Source of the DNA: Phlegmacium glaucopus
Taxonomy: Eukaryota > Basidiomycota > Agaricomycetes > Agaricales > Cortinariaceae
DNA: 61,806 nt
Direction: 5' to 3'
Assembly (NCBI GenBank): GCA_015039465.1
Contig: MU130382.1
Span: 148,134 to 209,939 of the forward strand
Below, piece after piece: positions 56,901 through 61,806 of the stretch. Under the pieces are notes generated by a model that saw only the letters and a program-made list of their open reading frames with translations, had not been told where the DNA came from and did no database searches. Positions within the stretch are counted from its first letter, which is position 1; each line of letters opens with the position of its first letter. A program made the translations under genes and the position numbers.

Positions 56901-59281
56901 TTATCCCGAAAAGCAAAGAGGAATCGGTTGCACTAGAAAGGAATGACACCTCGGATATACGTTGATATGATTTAAATCTGCATAAGCATGGTTTTTGCAA
57001 TTTTTATCTATTATTTCAGCATAAATATTAATTAATGCACCAATAACTGGCTAATACAACTGATAATAGACAAGGGAATCAGAGTTGTCTACCCTACAAC
57101 TGCTGATTAGACCTATTACTGTGTGACTTAAATGCATATAGTTAATAAGTGTGGTCAATAGACTATCATTTGTTACACTACAAATTGCATGTCTGGATTA
57201 AAACCAATAAATCCATGAATATCCTTATAGACTTGGCACAGGAAAAGTTAAATAAACAATATTGGGTTAGCAAATGTCATGGGGTGTGATTTTGGAGCAA
57301 CAGAATATTATTAATAAATATTCAGGGGAAGTTGGTGCCCTAGCAACAGTGGAAGCAGAATAACCAAGATAGTGGAACCATGTGATTGTGTGGGAATCAT
57401 GATGATTAAGGATAGGGGGAGTGCTGAACAATCATAAAGATTGTTTCCAGGCACAATAGGCACAGTTCCCACCAAGAGGGGTGGAAACTACCTAAAATTA
57501 GGAACATGGGGCTAAAAATAGAACAACCCCTATGTTTCCAGGAACAATGAGTGCACATGGTGCCAGAACCAAAGTAAGGGTACCAGGAACCAGTATATCT
57601 ATTTTTGGACATTATCTATTTTTAAATATCTCAAATGTATAAAATACCTCCCAGGGTTTGTAAATAGTCAGAAAATTGGATTCTTTCTTTCCCCCCCTCA
57701 TTTGCAACCTAGTACAGCTCACTGTCTTAGACATTGAGCAAGAACACTTGTCTTTGAGTAGTGGACTTGAAAATAAATCAGTTTCTCAGAGTTGTTTGAC
57801 TTGTTGCAATAATTGTTGAATTGTTGTAAAAGTTGTTGTTGTGTTAAAGTCATAGCAGAAGCAAGAGGGCTTCTTGTGTATGCAATTGTGTTGAAGTCAT
57901 AGCAGAAGTTTGAGTCTTCTTGTGTATGCAATTGTGTTGAAGTTGTAACAAAGTCTTGGACTTTTGTGTACACAAATTGTAAATCAATCAGTAAAGTCTT
58001 AGGAATTCTTTGACTGATTGTTGGTGCAAGCCATAAATTGCAAAACCACTTTAAAAGTTTGATCATCCTTCAATTGATCCAAATTATTATTGTTAGTGTG
58101 TGTACTAGTTGAAGTGAAATTCAAAATCTTGGAAAGGTTATACTTTCTAGAAAACCCAACTTGAATAATAACATTGTATAAAATTATTACAAAGTATTGA
58201 TTGAATTATTGTTTTGAGTAGATGATAATCTAAAATCTCGAAAATACACATTTTCTCAACAACCTCTGTGCAGTTACATATACGTCTCTATGCGGATGGC
58301 TCAACGTCGGATGGATATGTAGGGGCAGCAGCGGTCCTATACCAAGTGCAACCAGCGCAAGACAGTCAGATTCAAGTTCTACGCTACAGATTGGGCAGGG
58401 ATAGTGAGTATTCGACGAAGGATGCCGAGGCAGTGGGGTGCATCCTGGCGCTTTGGCTCCTCAAAGGAGTAAACCAGCTGAGTAGTCGCACAGTATCCTT
58501 GTATACAGATAGTCAGGCGTTCGTACAGTCAATCGGTGCTCGGAGAGCGAAGACAGGGTCCTACCTCACTGATGAGTTCCTCAAGATCGCAGAGCAGGTC
58601 GTGGGGAGATCACCGCCAGAGCCCGTCGTCAACAGAGTCAAGGTCAGATGGATAGCAGCCCACAGCAATGTAATTGGCAACAAACGAGCGGATAACGAGG
58701 CAAAATCAGCAGCCAACGGATCTATCTCGCCGGCCGCTCGCCTCCCAAAGTTACTCAGGCGACGGTTACCATTGAACGCAGATTTAATAAAGGAGCAGAT
58801 GGCGTTCGCTCTCAGGAGAGAATGGAAGGAGAAGTGGGAAGCGTCACCAAGGAAGGCTAGGATGGAGGTGATAGACCCGAGTTTTCCTTACGACAGATTC
58901 AGAACGTTGCAGAGCGAGCTCACTCGGGCCCAGTGCAGCCTACTCTTTCAAATATGGTCAAATCACCTACCACTCAGAGCATATCTTCATTGTATCGGAA
59001 AGGCTGACAGCAAATTTTGTGCCAGTTGCAGCGATCTCAGACATCTTGACGTAGCGGAGACGGTTACGCACTTTTTGTTCGAATGCCCTAGCTACGACTA
59101 TGAAAGGCACATCTTGGACGCCAAGTTGGGATGCCAATCGAGGAACCTTAGAGCTATCTTGTCCAGTAAGGACAACATGAAGGAGTTGCTCAGTTATGTG
59201 GGACAGACGAGAAGGTTACAAACATCACTAGGTGACGTGTCCAGATTTCGCATAGCCTTAGACGATCTTCAGGATGGATAA
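53942..59281 (+). pseudogene. LINE ORF2 (endonuclease, reverse transcriptase, RNase H), interrupted
   Basis: The start codon overlaps the ORF1 stop as ATGA. Segment 53942-56962: endonuclease with FQLNLNKSQ, LLIQEPY, WGGDFNRHHPLWD and CTDHFPI; RT with KACGPDGI, HRPIALL, LFLDMESAFPNA, GIGQGDPIS and the catalytic box FVDDA. Segment 58286-59281: RNase H with LYADGSTSDGYVG, KDAEAVG, LYTDSQAF and GNKRADNEAK, then a CASC...HFLFEC zinc-like motif. Removing insert B and one ATACGT joins TSDI to RLYADGS in frame. With the insert in place, translation stops at 56963-56965 and RNase H is lost. The frame is otherwise intact over about 1,330 codons, so the LINE was young when hit. Confidence 0.9.
56963..58279. 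mobile_element. LTR-like insertion B (in LINE ORF2), TSD ATACGT
   Basis: Nearly identical to insertion A over its whole length and in the same orientation. Flanked by ATACGT at 56957-56962 and 58280-58285. Small differences from A (for example GTTGAAGTC against GTTAAAGTC, and an altered ~58090-58230 segment) show they are separate copies. Confidence 0.85.
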
Positions 59282-59746
59282 CGCATGACCTCATTTATTT
59301 TAGAAAACACATTGAACGATTCTAGAAAACGAAAGCAAGACGGACTCAACACTTTTTACTTGCCCGCAACACGTCGGGCGCACCTCTCCCCGGATCCACC
59401 CGTCGTACCTACTGCATAGCAGTCGGGTACTTAAGAGTCAGAGGGTGCTAATGCCAAACTCGCTAGCAAATACCAACAAAGGGATTAGGATCGCTACCCC
59501 ACCACAACAAGCGATGCCCACGCAAACAGCGTTTCCGTGCTAGGCTGACTGGGGATGGGTATGCTTCAGGTGTACCTCAGCAGTGCAGCGTGGGACTGCA
59601 GGGGGGGAGAAAGGCACTGGGGCCTTAGTAGCATAGTCCGTAACTAAGCGTGTAAAGTCTACATGGAGTCAAAGCTCCGAAGACCTAAATTGACAAAAAA
59701 AAAAAAAGGTAAACGGACGATGAAGACCACTAAGCCACAGAGCCAT

Positions 59747-59754
59747 TATAAATG
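59747..59754 (+). promoter_or_regulatory. TATA box of the acidic-repeat gene
   Basis: TATAAATG in CCATTATAAATGTGACGAGG, 156 bp before the proposed ATG and just downstream of the LINE tail. Confidence 0.5.
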
Positions 59755-59909
59755 TGACGAGGTATGTACACTAAGTGTAATGTCTGCTCAGCATTTCCCA
59801 GCAACCTGTCTTCGTCACAGGGCAAAGGGTTAGTTGTTAGTTGGGCTTAGGGTTCATCAACCCTTTGTCACTCACTGTCCTCAGCCTCAACGTTCAAAGC
59901 ACCACAACT

Positions 59910-60871
59910 ATGCCCCCCCGGACTTGATCAAAAAAGCCAGCCACCACCCAGAAACGCCAAGTCTCCAACGTAGATGAAACAGCCAACAAGTGCCCAAAAA
60001 TGAGCAATAACGAGGGTGCAGGGGAAATCAACAAGGGAGAGAAAAAGCCGCCGAAAGGCAAGGCGAACAGGTAGCGTTCGATGCCCACAATGTATTTGTC
60101 ATACTAACCCGAATCTTTTTTACAGGAAACTATCTAAATGTTTGGGTGGACAGCGTGTGTCGACCCCTCACTTAACGTAAGTAAACGAGTGTTTAAGTTG
60201 TATACTACTGATTTTTAACTAGTAAAACGGAGCTCGAGCTCCAGGCAAGCGGCATAAGTGTTGCCCCCCCCGAACGTACCCGATCTGCCGCCATAGCCCA
60301 CCTCACCCCTCCACAGGCCTTCGTTAGCACCCACAAACGAAGGTCTGACGTCGTCATGGAAACCAATGAAGGCAGCAACGAGGTCAGTACGGACAGCTCA
60401 CCTGAGCAGGCCCATAGCCACGACGAGGAGCAGGACGACGAAGAGCACAATGACAAGGACAACGACAAGTACAACGAGCAGGACAATGCACAGGACAACG
60501 TGCAGGACAACGAGCAGGACAACACGCAGGACAACGAGGACAACATGCAGGACAATATGCAGGACAACATGCAGGACAATGAGCAGGACAACGTGCAGGA
60601 CAACGAGGACGATGATGAACACCAGGATGAGGATAACAACAAGGATGACGACGAGGACGCCAACACCTGCCCCCTGCCCCTCCTCTCTGGGCCTGGGGCC
60701 GTTTCCAGTGCCGTCGCCACCACCCCCACCTCCTTGCATACCACCCCCACCTTCTTGCGTCCAACCCTGCCCCTCCTGTCCGTGCCTGGGGCCGCTTCCA
60801 GTGCCGTCACTATAAATCATTGTTTGTGTTGTTATAAAACACCAACCAGAGGGAACTGGACCAGACTTTAG
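59910..60871 (+). pseudogene. Acidic QDN-repeat protein, three exons, with an early in-frame TGA
   Basis: Exon 1, 59910-60070: MPPRT, then TGA at 59925-59927, then SKKPATTQKRQVSNVDETAN in the same frame. Exon 2, 60126-60176; exon 3, 60223-60871; junctions GTAGCG...TTTACAG and GTAAGT...AACTAG keep frame. Exon 3 has a charged N-part and then EEQDDEEHNDKDNDKYNEQD and about a dozen (V/M/E/T)QDN repeats, followed by a Pro/Thr-rich tail. The middle of the protein is very acidic and probably disordered. Function unknown. The TGA is consistent with a CGA to TGA transition; translation could alternatively begin at a later Met. Confidence 0.55.
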
Positions 60872-60899
60872 GTCAGAATATCCCCCTGTGTTTGTTTAG

Positions 60900-61806
60900 G
60901 GAAGGTAGCAACAACACCGATACCTGGGTGTTCAGAAGAGGAGTCGATAGATAGAACGGTATGGAGCGAGGACCTAGCGTGAGTCAGGGGATAGGAGTGA
61001 GTAGATGGAGAATAGAATAGTAAGTGACGGTTTTGGTAGTAAGTGCGCCATGGACTTCGGAAGGGTGGGAGAAATACTGTTAAATCCTTCAGGTCCTCCT
61101 AGTGCTGATTCGTCCTTAACGTCTACTTAGTCGTCGTCTCCTAATAAGAGCGTCACACAGTTCACAATAGTTCCGACGCGCTGTACCCTAGTACCCGTTC
61201 ATCACAAAAGAGCCCTTGTTCCGACGCGGAAAGTTCACAACTGAGTCCTGGAAAGTATAAAAACTGTACTGGTGTGCGGATACCTCAACTATATAAAAAC
61301 GATAACCTGATACATGTGACGGAAGAGAAGAAAAGAGAGCGTGAAACTGTGAAATGTCTAAAAAAATAACAAGGAAGAAGAAAAAGAACAAGAAAAGAAG
61401 AGCGTCGACAGGAGAGAAGTAGTAAGAAGGAAACTGTCGTGCATGAAGAAAGAAAAAATAACAAAATGTATCGGAGTAGGAATCCCATATTTATGACGAG
61501 AAAACATGGTCCTATCCATCAAGTCAAGTTAAGTAAGAATGGGGGGTTGTTAGTAGTAGAGTCACCTTAAGGTCACTTAAGGAAGGAGTTCAAGCGAAAA
61601 AGACGGAAATTGACAGTTAGATAGGGGTGACAGTTAATGATATCAGAACGACTTCTGAGGGAGAATAAGAAGGAGTAGGAGAAGGAATTGGGGAGACTCA
61701 AGCGAAAAAGTCAGGAATTGACAGGTGGGAGTCAGTGGGGAGTATAAGTAGGAGTAGGAGGAGATGAGAGAGAATTGGTTCACACGAATGATCAGAGACC
61801 AATATA
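60900..61806. other. Second block written as complement without reversal
   Basis: In complement-only, left-to-right reading there is a 71-codon frame starting MDPQVFSSAIYLAIPRSW near 60930, an exon-like GIADESAAEDYSRSVSSVIK near 61120-61200, and an LTR-type promoter with TATAAATACTG at 61487-61497, CTTTTGTACC and a C-run. The last matches the LTR-like sequence that reads normally at 35090. As written the block is purine-rich and contains nothing recognisable. The left edge lies somewhere in 60872-60930; the right edge is outside the window. Confidence 0.65.

Larger units (their letters stand above)
50820..59707 (+). mobile_element. Non-LTR retrotransposon (Tad1-like LINE) with two nested LTR-like insertions
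   Basis: Order: 5' region, ORF1 with zinc knuckles, ORF2 with AP-endonuclease, reverse transcriptase, RNase H and a terminal Cys/His motif, 3' region, and a 13-A tail at 59695-59707. Without the two inserts the element is about 6.2 kb. The 5' end is uncertain: GGTAAA occurs both just after the A-tail (59708) and near 50769 and may be a short target duplication. RNase H after the RT and the two-ORF plan fit the fungal Tad1 clade. Confidence 0.8.

Overview
The window looks like nuclear DNA from a mushroom-forming basidiomycete (Agaricomycetes). Genes are cut by 45-70 bp introns. The families found are ones typical of that group: a NACHT-WD40 (NLR-like) receptor, phi-like glutathione S-transferases, a KDZ transposase, a Harbinger-type DDE transposase, a non-LTR retrotransposon with a C-terminal RNase H, and many non-autonomous elements. 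No rRNA or intact tRNA gene, CRISPR array or bacterial-style operon was seen.

Layout. 1-1.8 kb: the tail of a zinc-knuckle ORF broken by an in-frame TGA, a small BTB/POZ gene and an LTR-like sequence. 2-5 kb: a hAT-type MITE with a perfect 8-bp target duplication, sitting inside a tRNA-like (SINE-like) sequence, then empty DNA. 5.0-11.7 kb (minus strand): a seven-exon NACHT-WD40 gene whose array of about 13 nearly identical WD repeats is split by a 2.16-kb inverted-repeat element. 13.4-30.1 kb: eight tandem, same-strand, five-exon GST genes, each with a conserved TATA box, followed by the promoter of a ninth unit with no gene. 31.9-32.6 kb: AT-rich tandem repeats. 32.8-35.0 kb: a decayed KDZ transposase on the minus strand.

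35.2-37.6 kb is the strangest part. As written it has almost no coding potential. If each base is replaced by its complement WITHOUT reversing the order, clear genes appear: a Cys-rich ORF and a KDZ-transposase N-terminus with its Cys/His cluster, splice sites and start codon. The block ends at a 153-base N gap. The last ~0.9 kb of the window behaves the same way. These blocks are invisible to any six-frame search. They most likely record a strand-handling error in assembly, not biology, but they hide real genes.

37.8-46.1 kb: short repeats, one uncharacterised spliced gene (39.2-40.3 kb), a 43-bp minisatellite invaded by fold-back elements, a 156-bp tandem repeat with splice-like signals, and a compact palindrome-rich promoter. 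46.8-47.5 kb: the C-terminal piece of an Enhancer-of-polycomb-like gene. 47.6-50.5 kb: a Harbinger-type transposase split by an 828-bp solo LTR (TSD CTCTA) and carrying a nonsense codon, with a convergent, decayed Myb/SANT-like partner. 50.8-59.7 kb: an almost complete LINE whose ORF1 and ORF2 are each interrupted by a copy of the same ~1.3-kb LTR-like element. 59.9-60.9 kb: a spliced gene for an acidic QDN-repeat protein.

The GST cluster (probable detoxification) and the NLR gene are the main host genes. Most of the rest is layered transposon insertion, with several target-site duplications that give the order of events.
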